Part shown: positions 53,097 through 61,394 of the stretch, in pieces
How positions within the stretch are numbered: the stretch's first letter is position 1
How the letters are laid out: the number at the start of each line of letters is the position of its first letter
NCBI RefSeq assembly: GCF_001443045.1
Contig: NZ_LKPJ01000002.1
Location: 271,121 to 335,120 of the forward strand
DNA from: Burkholderia ambifaria
Lineage (GTDB): Bacteria; Pseudomonadota; Gammaproteobacteria; Burkholderiales; Burkholderiaceae
Direction of reading: 5' to 3'
DNA length: 64,000 bases
The notes under the pieces: generated by a model
The model's input: the letters and a program-made list of their open reading frames with translations, nothing else
What the model was told of the DNA's origin: nothing
The model's database searches: none
Position numbers and translations under genes: made by a program

Positions 53097-54376
53097 ATCC
53101 GACGGTATTTCCTCCCCTGAACGCCGCGCGCCTGAACGCGCGTGTCGAGCAACTGGCGCGCTTTACGCGGCCCGATGTCCCGTGGACACGCCGCGCGTTC
53201 TCGCCGCTGTTCACGGAGGCGCGCGCATGGCTCGCCGCGCAGTTTGCCGAGGCCGGCCTCTCGGTCTCGATGGACGCGGGCGGCAACCTGATCGGCCGCC
53301 GTGAAGGCAGCGGCCGTTGCACGAAACCGCTCGTCACGGGGTCGCATTGCGACACGGTGGTCGGTGGCGGCCGCTTCGACGGCATCATCGGCGTGCTTGC
53401 CGGCATCGAGGTCGCGCATACGCTGAACGAACAGGGAATCGTGCTCGACCATCCGCTCGAGGTAATCGACTTCCTGTCCGAAGAACCGAGCGACTACGGC
53501 ATTTCGTGCGTCGGCAGCCGCGCACTGTCGGGCGTGCTCGATGCCGGCATGCTGCGAGCGACCAATGCCGAAGGCGAAACGCTCGCCGAAGCGCTGCGCC
53601 GCATCGGCGGCAATCCGGATGCGCTGCGCGAACCGTTGCGCGCGTCGGGCAGCACCGCCGCGTTCGTCGAACTGCATATCGAACAAGGCCCCGTGCTCGA
53701 GACGCGCGGCTTGCCGATCGGCGTCGTGACCAACATCGTCGGCATCCGGCGCGTGCTGATCACCGTGACGGGGCAGCCCGACCATGCGGGCACGACGCCG
53801 ATGGACATCCGTCGCGACGCGCTCGTCGGCGCCGCGCACCTGATCGAGGCCGCGCATGCGCGCGCGTCGGCCCTGTCGGGCAACCCGCACTACGTCGTGG
53901 CGACGATCGGGCGGATCGCGATGACGCCGAACGTGCCGAACGCCGTGCCGGGGCAGGTCGAACTGATGCTGGAAGTGCGCAGCGACAGCGACGCGGTGCT
54001 CGACGATTTCCCCGAGGCGCTGCTGGCCGGTGCGGCCGCGCGGCTCGAGGGATTGCGATTGAGCGCGCGCGCCGAGCACGTGAGCCGTGCGCGGCCGACC
54101 GATTGCCAGCCGCTCGTGATGGACGCGGTCGAGCAGGCGGCCACGCAGCTCGGCTATCCGAGCATGCGGCTGCCGAGCGGCGCGGGACACGACGCCGTGT
54201 ATGTCGCGCCGACCGGGCCGATCGGGATGATCTTCATTCCGTGTCTGGGCGGCCGCAGTCATTGCCCGGAAGAGTGGATCGAGCCTCAGCAGTTTCTCGA
54301 CGGCACGCGCGTGCTATATCAAGCGCTGATGCAACTGGACAGCGCGCTTGCCGTACGCGAGGAAAGTCGGAAATGA
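53093..54376 (+). CDS. M20-family N-carbamoyl-L-amino-acid hydrolase (carbamoyl-glutamate amidohydrolase)
   Basis: A 427-residue dinuclear metal amidohydrolase of the HyuC/AllC type. Motifs: TGSHCDTVVGGGRFDGIIGV (about 82-101; His and Asp metal ligands), FLSEEPSDYG (catalytic and metal Glu pair), ELHIEQGPVLE (His ligand) and GQPDHAGTTPMDIRRDAL (lid-domain His). The C-terminal His lies in GRSHCPEEW. In this context it would cleave N-carbamoyl-L-glutamate to glutamate, CO2 and ammonia, the last step of the ergothioneine route. Its ATG overlaps the amidohydrolase stop. Confidence 0.9.
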   Translation: MNPTVFPPLNAARLNARVEQLARFTRPDVPWTRRAFSPLFTEARAWLAAQFAEAGLSVSMDAGGNLIGRREGSGRCTKPLVTGSHCDTVVGGGRFDGIIGVLAGIEVAHTLNEQGIVLDHPLEVIDFLSEEPSDYGISCVGSRALSGVLDAGMLRATNAEGETLAEALRRIGGNPDALREPLRASGSTAAFVELHIEQGPVLETRGLPIGVVTNIVGIRRVLITVTGQPDHAGTTPMDIRRDALVGAAHLIEAAHARASALSGNPHYVVATIGRIAMTPNVPNAVPGQVELMLEVRSDSDAVLDDFPEALLAGAAARLEGLRLSARAEHVSRARPTDCQPLVMDAVEQAATQLGYPSMRLPSGAGHDAVYVAPTGPIGMIFIPCLGGRSHCPEEWIEPQQFLDGTRVLYQALMQLDSALAVREESRK

Positions 54377-54547
54377 GCGTGTGCTTCGCTCCCGTCGGGC
54401 GCGAAGCACGGGGTGATATCGGCGCAGGGAGGTTGACGCGCCGGGGAGCGCCGCGCACGGCTTGCATACCCGGGCCAGGGAGGGGGCAGGTAGCCGAGCC
54501 CCTCTCTGGCAAAGGGTCAGTGGCGGTGGATGGTTAGAGGGACCACG

Positions 54548-55306
54548 TCACGCCGGTGTGATCGCAAAGACGCGCGCGGGAAATCCCGACCCTCCCTTTG
54601 GTTTAGGCCACGTTGCGATGACCAACGCACCTGATTCCGATACCTCGTCAAGATTCGTCAACAGTTCGATCTGCCAGCGGTCTTGTGCGAGGACGTAGCG
54701 TTCGAGCGACCCATCGCCTCGACTGATAGCCAGGCCACCGTCGGTGTCGAGCGTTTCGTGCCCGCACGCAGTCGCACGTCGCTCCTCGAAGATGAAGCGA
54801 AGTGCGTCGAGTGTCCAGCCAGGGAAGTGCGCAATGCCGTCTTTATCGCGGTTCATCATTCTTGCGTGATCGGGCCAGCGTGCCGACCAGCCGCTTCGTT
54901 TCGCAACGAACGCGCCGCATGGAATACGTCCATGACGCATTTCCCAATCGTGCAAGTCGCGCACCGTCAGGCAATAGTCGGGGTTGCCGGCGACTTGCTC
55001 GCGAATATCGACGACAACGAGCGGAAGTACCATTTCGCTCACCGGTATCTCGTCGAGAAAGCGCTTGCCGGCAACAAAATGTGCGCCGGGATCGACGTGC
55101 GTTCCCCACTGGCCGACCAGGCTGTAACGGTGCGCGAGAAATCCTTGGCCCGATGTCCCTCGTGCGGGAGCGTGGTCGTACAGCACGATTCGCTCCTCCG
55201 CCTCGAAGAACGCCGAATGAGGGATCGACGCATCAAACGCATGCGTCAGATCCACGAACCGGCACTCGCGGAGCTGCCGTGCGAGTGCCCACAGGTCGAA
55301 AGCCAT
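54548..55306 (-). CDS. Cyclase-family (kynurenine-formamidase-like) metal hydrolase
   Basis: A 252-residue protein of the Cyclase/KynB family. The metal motif GTHVDPGAHF (about 68-77; HxxxDxxxH-type) is present, and an N-terminal DLTHAFDASIPHSAFF matches the family DLSxxl start. Members hydrolyse formylkynurenine, isatin or other cyclic amides and lactones. It is the last gene of the DUF1537-PdxA operon, 5 bases after the cupin gene, so it may open a lactone or amide of the acid-sugar substrate. The substrate is unknown. Confidence 0.87.
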   Translation of the reverse strand: MAFDLWALARQLRECRFVDLTHAFDASIPHSAFFEAEERIVLYDHAPARGTSGQGFLAHRYSLVGQWGTHVDPGAHFVAGKRFLDEIPVSEMVLPLVVVDIREQVAGNPDYCLTVRDLHDWEMRHGRIPCGAFVAKRSGWSARWPDHARMMNRDKDGIAHFPGWTLDALRFIFEERRATACGHETLDTDGGLAISRGDGSLERYVLAQDRWQIELLTNLDEVSESGALVIATWPKPKGGSGFPARVFAITPA

Positions 55307-55311
55307 CGATG

Positions 55312-55689
55312 TCAGATCCGACCGAGGTTCGTGCGAGTCCGTTCGTTGACGATGTTGCCCGTGTTGATCGTCGTTTTCGGCTCGAGCAGCAGGCAGTGGA
55401 CTTCGTCGGTGATGGCTTCCGGACAGTGCTCGATTCCCTTGGGAACGATCAGGTATTCGCCTTCCTCGACGACGATGTCTCCGCCATTTTCAGGATGCAG
55501 TTTCATCCGCAATTTTCCTTTTACGACAAAGAACAGTTCGTCCTCGTTGTCATGGTGATGCCAGTTGAACGTGCCGCTGAACTTGGCGAACTTGATCTGC
55601 GAATCGTTAATGTCGCCGCCGATCTTGGGCGACCAGTATTCGCTCACGGCGGAGAATGCCGCTGCGACGTTGACCTTGTTGAGATTCAT
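55312..55689 (-). CDS. Single-domain cupin protein
   Basis: A 125-residue cupin. Motif 1 is visible as FNWHHHDNEDELFFVVKGKL (about 42-61; three His and a Glu for the metal) and motif 2 as LIVPKGIEHCPEAI (about 80-93). It may be an isomerase, dioxygenase or ligand-binding protein. The start overlaps the end of the TIM-barrel gene by 4 bases, so it is made with the operon. Confidence 0.87.
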   Translation of the reverse strand: MNLNKVNVAAAFSAVSEYWSPKIGGDINDSQIKFAKFSGTFNWHHHDNEDELFFVVKGKLRMKLHPENGGDIVVEEGEYLIVPKGIEHCPEAITDEVHCLLLEPKTTINTGNIVNERTRTNLGRI

Positions 55690-56366
55690 GCCGTCACCCC
55701 TTCAATCTTGAAAATGGTATCGATCTGCGCCGGAAGCAGGCGCTTGACGAACGTACCCTGAAACAATGCACTGCCGACCGTGAACCCCCACGTTTTGGCA
55801 TCGATCATGGCCTTGACGCGCACCTCGCCGTCGATGCTGCCGGCCGCGATGACCGGAACCGTTACGGCTTCCGTCACACGCCGTGTCAGCTCGGCCGGAT
55901 CACCATCGCCTGCGAAGCGGTAGGCGAGCAGATCGAGCCCATGTACGCCAGGCATGGCAGCAATGCGCCGCGCATCCTCGACGATCTCGTCCATCGTTCC
56001 TTCGAGTACCGTCGGGTGTCCGACCGTACGGCCCGCAAACGGGAAATATTGAATTGACGAACCCTGCAGCATGGAGAGCGCATCCTCGACATGACGGCCG
56101 CCAAGCAGGTAGTCGACGCCGATATCGAGCGCTGCCTGGATCGATTCGAGTTCGCTTTCGCGACTTGTCGCGACAACTTCGAGCATGACCTTGCGGCCGT
56201 CGGCCCGGATACGTTGAGCCAGTTGCTTGAGCGAGGCGACCGGCAGACCGATATCCTTGAAACCGACATAGCGAACGGGACTGTGGCGCAGGCTGTCGTA
56301 GACCGTCAGCGCATCGGGAACGGTAGCGTCGTTCTCTGTCAGCATCAGTATGAAATGGGAGGACAC
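55686..56366 (-). CDS. TIM-barrel protein of unknown function
   Basis: A 226-residue protein with the strand/helix rhythm of a (beta/alpha)8 barrel. Strand ends such as RYVGFKDIG, KVMLEVVATS, DYLLGGRH and HGLDLLAYRF fit, and the C-terminal PVIAAGSIDGEVRVKAMIDA and GFTVGSALFQG look like a phosphate-binding site. It resembles phosphate-binding epimerases and aldolases but no known family matched in my reading. It sits 1 base after pdxA2, between kinase/dehydrogenase and cupin, so it could handle a three- or four-carbon phosphate. Confidence 0.75.
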   Translation of the reverse strand: MSSHFILMLTENDATVPDALTVYDSLRHSPVRYVGFKDIGLPVASLKQLAQRIRADGRKVMLEVVATSRESELESIQAALDIGVDYLLGGRHVEDALSMLQGSSIQYFPFAGRTVGHPTVLEGTMDEIVEDARRIAAMPGVHGLDLLAYRFAGDGDPAELTRRVTEAVTVPVIAAGSIDGEVRVKAMIDAKTWGFTVGSALFQGTFVKRLLPAQIDTIFKIEGVTA

Positions 56367-56367
56367 G

Positions 56368-57393
56368 TCAGACTCCTTTGAAATTGGAAGAACTCACCCG
56401 GGATCGGGCGAATTGGTGGGCAGTTCGGAGAGCGACCTTCAGGCTGGCGGGATCCGCAATACCTTTTCCCGCAATGTCGAATGCGGTGCCGTGGTCGGGG
56501 CTCGTGCGCACGAATGGCAAGCCGACGGTGATGTTCACGCCGTCTTCGACGCCGGCGAGTTTCACGGGAATCAGGCCCTGGTCGTGATACTGGGCGACCA
56601 CGATGTCGAACCGGCCCCGGCGCGCGTTCATGAACACGGTGTCGCCAGGCCATGGGCCGCTCGCATCGATGCCTTCGCCCCGGGCCAGTGCAATGGCCGG
56701 CGCGATGATGTCGATATCCTCCCGACCAAACAATCCGCCTTCACCGGCATGTGGATTGAGGCCCGCCACGGCCACGCGCGGATGCTCGATGCCCAGTTCC
56801 GTCATCGCCCGGTACGCAAGCCGGATGATCTTCAGTTCGCTTTCCACGGAGAGCTTCGCAATCGCGTCGCGCATCGAGCAGTGAACGGTGACGAGGATGG
56901 TGCGCAACGTCGGGTTGACCAGCATCATTGCGTATTCGCGTGTGCGGGAAAGGTCTGCGAGCATCTCGGTGTGACCGGGGTACGGTACACGCGCAGCAGC
57001 CAGCGCCTCCTTGTGGACAGGCGCGGTGCAGATGCCGGCAATCTGGTTTTGAACGGCGAGGTCGATCGCGGTGCGGATCGCATCGAATGCTGCCTGCCCG
57101 GCCTCGGCAGTCACCGTGCCGATCGGGAGATCAGGCGGCAGCGGATGACAACCCGGTACGCGCAGGACGTCCAGGAACCCGGGGCGGGGCGAAACGTCCG
57201 CCATGGCCTCGACCTCGCGAATTTCAAGTGGGACGCCGAGTGACGCGGCTGCTCGTCTGAATACGCCGGCGTCGCCAATCGCGAATGACGGATGGTCGGC
57301 AATGAAGGCCGCATCCGCGAACGTCTTGACGACGATCTCTGGCCCGATTCCGGCGGCGTCACCCATTGTTACTGCGATCAGGTTCTGTTTCAT
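56368..57393 (-). CDS. pdxA2: PdxA-family 4-phospho-acid-sugar dehydrogenase (PdxA2)
   Basis: A 341-residue PdxA-like enzyme. It begins MKQNLIAVTMGDAAGIGPEI, and its metal ligands are seen as His in YPGHTEML, GLNPHAGEGG and VVAQYHDQGLIPVK. PdxA itself oxidises 4-phosphohydroxythreonine in vitamin B6 synthesis; copies next to DUF1537 kinases (PdxA2) oxidise and decarboxylate 4-phospho-D-threonate or -erythronate to dihydroxyacetone phosphate. The overlap with the DUF1537 gene (4 bases) supports the catabolic role. Confidence 0.9.
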   Translation of the reverse strand: MKQNLIAVTMGDAAGIGPEIVVKTFADAAFIADHPSFAIGDAGVFRRAAASLGVPLEIREVEAMADVSPRPGFLDVLRVPGCHPLPPDLPIGTVTAEAGQAAFDAIRTAIDLAVQNQIAGICTAPVHKEALAAARVPYPGHTEMLADLSRTREYAMMLVNPTLRTILVTVHCSMRDAIAKLSVESELKIIRLAYRAMTELGIEHPRVAVAGLNPHAGEGGLFGREDIDIIAPAIALARGEGIDASGPWPGDTVFMNARRGRFDIVVAQYHDQGLIPVKLAGVEDGVNITVGLPFVRTSPDHGTAFDIAGKGIADPASLKVALRTAHQFARSRVSSSNFKGV

Positions 57394-58496
57394 GGTCGAA
57401 CTTCATTGGAGAGGGTTAATGCATGGATGCAAGCAAGCAGCGCGTCATCGTCGCCAAAGCCACCGGCCTTCGTGATCATTGGAAACGTGCCGTCTGCAGT
57501 GCGAACTTCGGCGAGGGGTATGCCGGGCAGGATTTCCCGACATACGCGTAGCGACAGAGCGGGCAGCGCGTCGACGATGCGTCGCGCGGTCTCTCCTCCC
57601 GTCACGACGAGACCGTCGCATGTGCCGCTGCGGATGAGATTTACCGCTCGAGTGACCAGGTCGTGCAATGCCGCTTGCCGTGCTTCGTGGGCAGGCAATC
57701 GCTCATCGCGGGTAGCCAGGACGTGAATGCCGGATTGCGAGCGGACCACGTCGAGCTGGCGCCTGGAGCGCGGATTGAGGCTGCCGACCACAAGCGATGG
57801 GTGCCGCAGAAGCGGGGTGGCTTCGTACTCGGCATCGCGGTCGGGACCCGGACGCGGTAAGCCCCTCGCGAGAGCCCGTACCAGGCCGGTCGAGCCGGCG
57901 AGCAGCAAGTCGCGTCGTCCGGCGAATCGGCCGGCGATCGCGTCAAGCTCCGTCTCCGTGCGGGCGTCCACGACCACGGCATCGCACACCTCGAGCAGCT
58001 CGCGCGCATGTTCTGCATCTTGCGCGACTGCGAGATCGATGCCGCTCACACGAAACAATGCAGACACGTCGGATTCGCGCACGGGCAATGTCGGGTCCCG
58101 ACCAAACTCGGTTTCATGGACCGGTACGCCGTGGACAAATACCGCGCCAGCTTCAGTTGTACGTCCTGCCGAAGGGAAAGCGGGCGCAATCAACAACTTG
58201 CGCCGTCCCGACGCGGCAAGGGCCATTTTGCAATCCAGTGCGACCCGACCACGCAGCGTTGAATCGAATTGAAGCACGAGCACGTCGGCGTCGCGCCACG
58301 CTTGCGCGGCGTCGGCAACGATGCGGCTGTCTCGTGCCGAAGGGTTCTCTCTGGTATCGGTGTCGAGGCTCACGACCGCGGCACACGCAGTGCTGTCCGG
58401 TCGGGTCAGAACCGCGGTAGCCCAACCCCGCTCGGCAAAGGATGCGGTTCCGTCAAGTGCGCTGGTGAAGTCATCGGTGATGATGCGAATCTGCAT
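57390..58496 (-). CDS. DUF1537 four-carbon acid sugar kinase (DtnK/OtnK type)
   Basis: A 368-residue kinase. N-terminal DUF1537 domain (about 1-210): MQIRIITDDFTSALDGTASF (aspartates for substrate binding). C-terminal nucleotide-binding domain (about 230-365): VVTGGETARRIVDAL and MITKAGGFGDDDALL. It phosphorylates D-threonate, D-erythronate or similar acids for the PdxA2 reaction. It is shorter than typical members (about 420). It is the first gene of a five-gene minus-strand operon and is divergent from a MocR regulator. Confidence 0.9.
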   Translation of the reverse strand: MQIRIITDDFTSALDGTASFAERGWATAVLTRPDSTACAAVVSLDTDTRENPSARDSRIVADAAQAWRDADVLVLQFDSTLRGRVALDCKMALAASGRRKLLIAPAFPSAGRTTEAGAVFVHGVPVHETEFGRDPTLPVRESDVSALFRVSGIDLAVAQDAEHARELLEVCDAVVVDARTETELDAIAGRFAGRRDLLLAGSTGLVRALARGLPRPGPDRDAEYEATPLLRHPSLVVGSLNPRSRRQLDVVRSQSGIHVLATRDERLPAHEARQAALHDLVTRAVNLIRSGTCDGLVVTGGETARRIVDALPALSLRVCREILPGIPLAEVRTADGTFPMITKAGGFGDDDALLACIHALTLSNEVRP

Positions 58497-58528
58497 GGGC
58501 CGCCTTGTGCTATGGTTGCAATCGCGTT

Positions 58529-58590
58529 TGGTTCGTTCATTCTTCCATTTTTGGATGGTTTTTTAAGAACCAAAAAATGCCCATTTTGGA
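58529..58590. promoter_or_regulatory. Repeats between the DUF1537 and MocR genes, candidate operators
   Basis: TTGGTTC (58529-58535) and GAACCAA (58567-58573) form an inverted repeat, and CCATTTTTGGA (58546-58556) and CCATTTTGGA (58581-58590) form a direct repeat about 35 bases apart. Direct repeats in divergent promoters are typical of MocR/PdxR binding. The region is AT-rich. Confidence 0.55.
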
Positions 58591-58596
58591 GTCTCT

Positions 58597-60066
58597 ATGG
58601 TTGCGAGCCGGTCGCCGAGGCAATCGTCACCGACGCTGCTGAATCTCGAAATCGACCGGCACTCGGGCGAGCCGATGTTTAGACAAATAGCGCGGCAACT
58701 GCGAGAAAAGATCGGAAGTGCTGCGTTACCGCACGGAGCGCGGCTGCCTCCGACGCGCGACCTGGCTGCGCAACTGGGCGTTGCGCGCAATTGCGTCGTC
58801 GAGGCATATGACGAAATGATTGCCGGTGGGCTGCTCGAGGGGCGTGGACGACGAGGGACTTTCATTGCGTCGACAGCTCCAGCCGATCTTGCTGAAGAAA
58901 TCGGACACGATTGCCAGCCGGCCTTGCTGCGCCGCCTGCGAGAGCAGGCAAGTCGAGAAGCCGTCCCGGTGGACGCTGCGCACGACTGGCGGCTGGGTCA
59001 GGCGAACGTGCGTGCATTGCCGGTCGACGTGTGGCGAAAGGCCTGCCGTGAAGCAGGGCGACATTTACCGCCGCCGGGGTATGGCGACCCGCGCGGTGAT
59101 CTTGGCTTGCGAAGAGCGATCGTTGCCTGGCTCCACGAGCAGCGCTCGGTGCAGGTCGCTCCGGATCAGATCGTTGTTACACAAGGAACCGGCCACGCGC
59201 TTCAACTCGTCGCGCAAGCATTGCTGCACGAAGGCGACCTGTGTGCAACGGAGGATCCCGGTTACGGCGGCGCGGCACTGGCGTTCGCGCGGGCCGGTGC
59301 ATCGTTGCGCTACGTTCCGGTCGACGCAGAAGGGATTCTGGTCGAGCGTATCGTCGGTGCCAGCGCTCCGCTCATGGTTCACGTTACGCCCACGCATCAG
59401 TATCCGCTCGGTGGACCTTTATCCGGAGCACGTCGCCAAGGGCTTGTCGCGCTAGCGCGTGAGCATCGGATTCTGATCGTTGAAAACGAATACGACTGCG
59501 AGTTTCATTACGCAGGGACTCGACATCCGCCGCTGTTTTCTGCCGCGCAGGAAAGTACGCTTCTTTTAAGCACATTCGCAAAGGCAGTGAGCCCCGCGTT
59601 GAGACTCGGCTTCATTGCGGCGCCACCCGCTGTCGCGACCGCGCTGGCTGCGCATGTCGAGCGCGAACGCGTCCATGTATCGTGGCCGATCCAGAAAATC
59701 GTCGAAGCGTTGCTTGTTTCCGGCGAGCTTGATCGGCACCTCCGCCGCGTTCGACGACACTACGGCGCGATGCGCGATGTCATCCGCCGCAGGCTGGCCG
59801 AACATGCCGGATCGGTGACGGTCTGCGGTGACCACGGTGGCTTGCATATGGTCATCGTTGGCCGAAATCGGGCGTTTGATCTTGAACTGCGTACAGTCCT
59901 GCGCACGCGCGGCATCGTGTTCAATGAAGTTCGAGCGTTCACGAAACTGGCGCCCGATGCCGACGGACTCCTGTTCGGTTATGGACATATGAACGAGTCA
60001 GAGTTGTCACGATCGCTTGATCACCTGACTGAATGCCTGCGACGGGTGGATGCCGACGTCCGATAG
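58597..60066 (+). CDS. MocR-family (PdxR-like) regulator
   Basis: A 489-residue fusion of an N-terminal GntR winged helix (about 15-85, GARLPPTRDLAAQLGVARNC) and a C-terminal fold-type I aminotransferase-like domain (about 120-480). The PLP-binding region reads STFAKAVSPALRLGF, keeping the Lys, and ENEYDCEFHY holds the cofactor-binding Asp. MocR proteins sense PLP or amino compounds. Being divergent from the DUF1537-pdxA2 operon, it is its likely regulator. Confidence 0.9.
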   Translation: MVASRSPRQSSPTLLNLEIDRHSGEPMFRQIARQLREKIGSAALPHGARLPPTRDLAAQLGVARNCVVEAYDEMIAGGLLEGRGRRGTFIASTAPADLAEEIGHDCQPALLRRLREQASREAVPVDAAHDWRLGQANVRALPVDVWRKACREAGRHLPPPGYGDPRGDLGLRRAIVAWLHEQRSVQVAPDQIVVTQGTGHALQLVAQALLHEGDLCATEDPGYGGAALAFARAGASLRYVPVDAEGILVERIVGASAPLMVHVTPTHQYPLGGPLSGARRQGLVALAREHRILIVENEYDCEFHYAGTRHPPLFSAAQESTLLLSTFAKAVSPALRLGFIAAPPAVATALAAHVERERVHVSWPIQKIVEALLVSGELDRHLRRVRRHYGAMRDVIRRRLAEHAGSVTVCGDHGGLHMVIVGRNRAFDLELRTVLRTRGIVFNEVRAFTKLAPDADGLLFGYGHMNESELSRSLDHLTECLRRVDADVR

Positions 60067-60107
60067 GCAGTGGCGATAGATGGCCGGGCTGCGATGCGGG
60101 TCAAGCA

Positions 60108-60590
60108 TCAGGCGCCGAGCGGCCCCGTTGCCTCGCGTGCGACCCACCCGGGCCCGGGTTCCGGCTGCACGTCGTGCGCATCGAGCGGCTCGCCGCATGC
60201 CGAGCACACCGAAACTGCGTGCATCACCTGACCACAGGTGCGATGGCGCAATTGCACCGGCGGCCCCTGGCCGTCGTCCTTCCAGCGGTCGCCCCATGTC
60301 ATCAGCGCGAGCAGGGCCGGGTAGAGGTCGAGGCCTTTTTCCGTCAACCGGTATTCGAAGCGCGGCGGGCGTTCCTGATACGCACGCTTGACCAGCACGC
60401 CTTCGTCGACGAGGCGCGCGAGCCGCTCGGCCAGTACGTGGCGCGTGAGGCCCAGTTGCGTCTGGAACGCATCGAAGCGGCGGCAGCCGAGAAAGGCGTT
60501 GCGCAGGATCAGCATGGTCCAGCGATCGCCGAGCACCGCGAGCGTGCGCGCGACCGAACAGTTCAGCGTGCCGATGTCATCCCATTTCAT
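60108..60590 (-). CDS. HxlR-family transcriptional regulator with C-terminal Cys-rich extension
   Basis: A 160-residue protein. Residues about 10-105 form the HxlR winged helix (VARTLAVLGDRWTMLILRNA, then LGLTRHVLAERLARLVDEGV and EYRLTEKGLDLYPALLALMT). The extra 50 residues contain RTCGQVMHAVSVCSACGEPL, with three Cys that could form a metal or redox site; ordinary HxlR proteins stop near 110. It is divergent from a thioesterase gene, and two matching palindromes lie between the genes. Confidence 0.9.
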   Translation of the reverse strand: MKWDDIGTLNCSVARTLAVLGDRWTMLILRNAFLGCRRFDAFQTQLGLTRHVLAERLARLVDEGVLVKRAYQERPPRFEYRLTEKGLDLYPALLALMTWGDRWKDDGQGPPVQLRHRTCGQVMHAVSVCSACGEPLDAHDVQPEPGPGWVAREATGPLGA

Positions 60591-60622
60591 CGTCGAGTCT
60601 CTTGCGTCGGTTCAGCGAAATA

Positions 60623-60645
60623 GCGGGTTCGATTATAGAACCCGC
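60623..60645. promoter_or_regulatory. Operator-like palindrome 1 (GTTC-N7-GAAC) beside hxlR
   Basis: GCGGGTTC (60623-60630), 7 bases, GAACCCGC (60638-60645): perfect 8-bp arms. The core GTTC-N7-GAAC recurs at 60704-60718. Confidence 0.65.
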
Positions 60646-60702
60646 CTTCGGTTGTAACGGGCCCGGCCGCGTTGACAACGGCCGGTACCGTTGTCGATAA
60701 TG

Positions 60703-60719
60703 AGTTCCAATTTAGAACT
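60703..60719. promoter_or_regulatory. Operator-like palindrome 2 (GTTC-N7-GAAC) before the thioesterase gene
   Basis: AGTTC (60703-60707), 7 bases (CAATTTA), GAACT (60715-60719). Same core and spacer length as palindrome 1, so one dimeric regulator, most likely the HxlR protein, may bind both. Confidence 0.65.
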
Positions 60720-60759
60720 TAATGGCGCGACGACGCGCCTTCAACCTGGAGACAACCCG

Positions 60760-61197
60760 ATGAATCCGCTTTCCCTCTCCGGTCTCGATCTGCTGCGTGC
60801 CGCAGCCGCCGGCGACGTGCCGCTCGCGTCGATTTCCGAAACGATCCCGATGCGTCCGCTGGGTGTCGAGCTCGGCTATGTAAAGTTTTCGGCGCGTGCG
60901 GACGGCCGGCACCTGAATCCGCTGGGTGGCGTGCACGGCGGGTTCGCCGCGACGGTGCTCGATTCGGTCACGGGCTGCGCGGTTCATTCGATGCTCGACG
61001 CGGGTGTCGGCTACGGCACGGTCGACCTGCACGTGAAGATGCTGCGTCCCGTGCCGCGCGACGTCGACCTGATCGCGGAAGGGCGCGTGATCCACCTGTC
61101 GCGTTCGCTCGGCGTCGCCGAAGGCACGCTGAAGACGCCGGACGACAAGATCGTCGCGCACGCATCGGCGACCTGCTTCATTCAGCGGCCGCAGTAA
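60760..61197 (+). CDS. PaaI-type hotdog-fold thioesterase
   Basis: A 145-residue hotdog thioesterase. It contains GRHLNPLGGVHGGFAATVLD (about 47-66), with the HGG(F/A) active-site motif, and GTVDLHVKMLRPVPRDVDLI (central strand). Such enzymes hydrolyse acyl- or aryl-CoA esters. The ATG at 60760 has CTGGAGAC upstream; a longer frame from 60691 lacks this. Probably repressed by the divergent HxlR protein. Confidence 0.9.
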   Translation: MNPLSLSGLDLLRAAAAGDVPLASISETIPMRPLGVELGYVKFSARADGRHLNPLGGVHGGFAATVLDSVTGCAVHSMLDAGVGYGTVDLHVKMLRPVPRDVDLIAEGRVIHLSRSLGVAEGTLKTPDDKIVAHASATCFIQRPQ

Positions 61198-61335
61198 CGG
61201 AGCGGACGGCGGCGTGCCGCCCCGGCCGTCCGACGTCATCCGAACGGCGCGCACGCGGAGGCGGCCATCGTGGCTGCAACCGGCATGAGCGACGCACACA
61301 TCGAAGGCTGCCTGTAAGTATGTGCATTGGGCATC

Positions 61336-61351
61336 TGAAGCGTTCGCTTCA
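61336..61351. promoter_or_regulatory. Inverted repeat upstream of the aldo/keto reductase gene
   Basis: TGAAGCG (61336-61342) and CGCTTCA (61345-61351) are exact reverse complements around TT, 43 bases before the reductase ATG. Likely operator of an unknown regulator. Confidence 0.45.
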
Positions 61352-61394
61352 ATGTGATAGCGTTTCTGCTTTCCACTGACGCGACAGGAACAGT

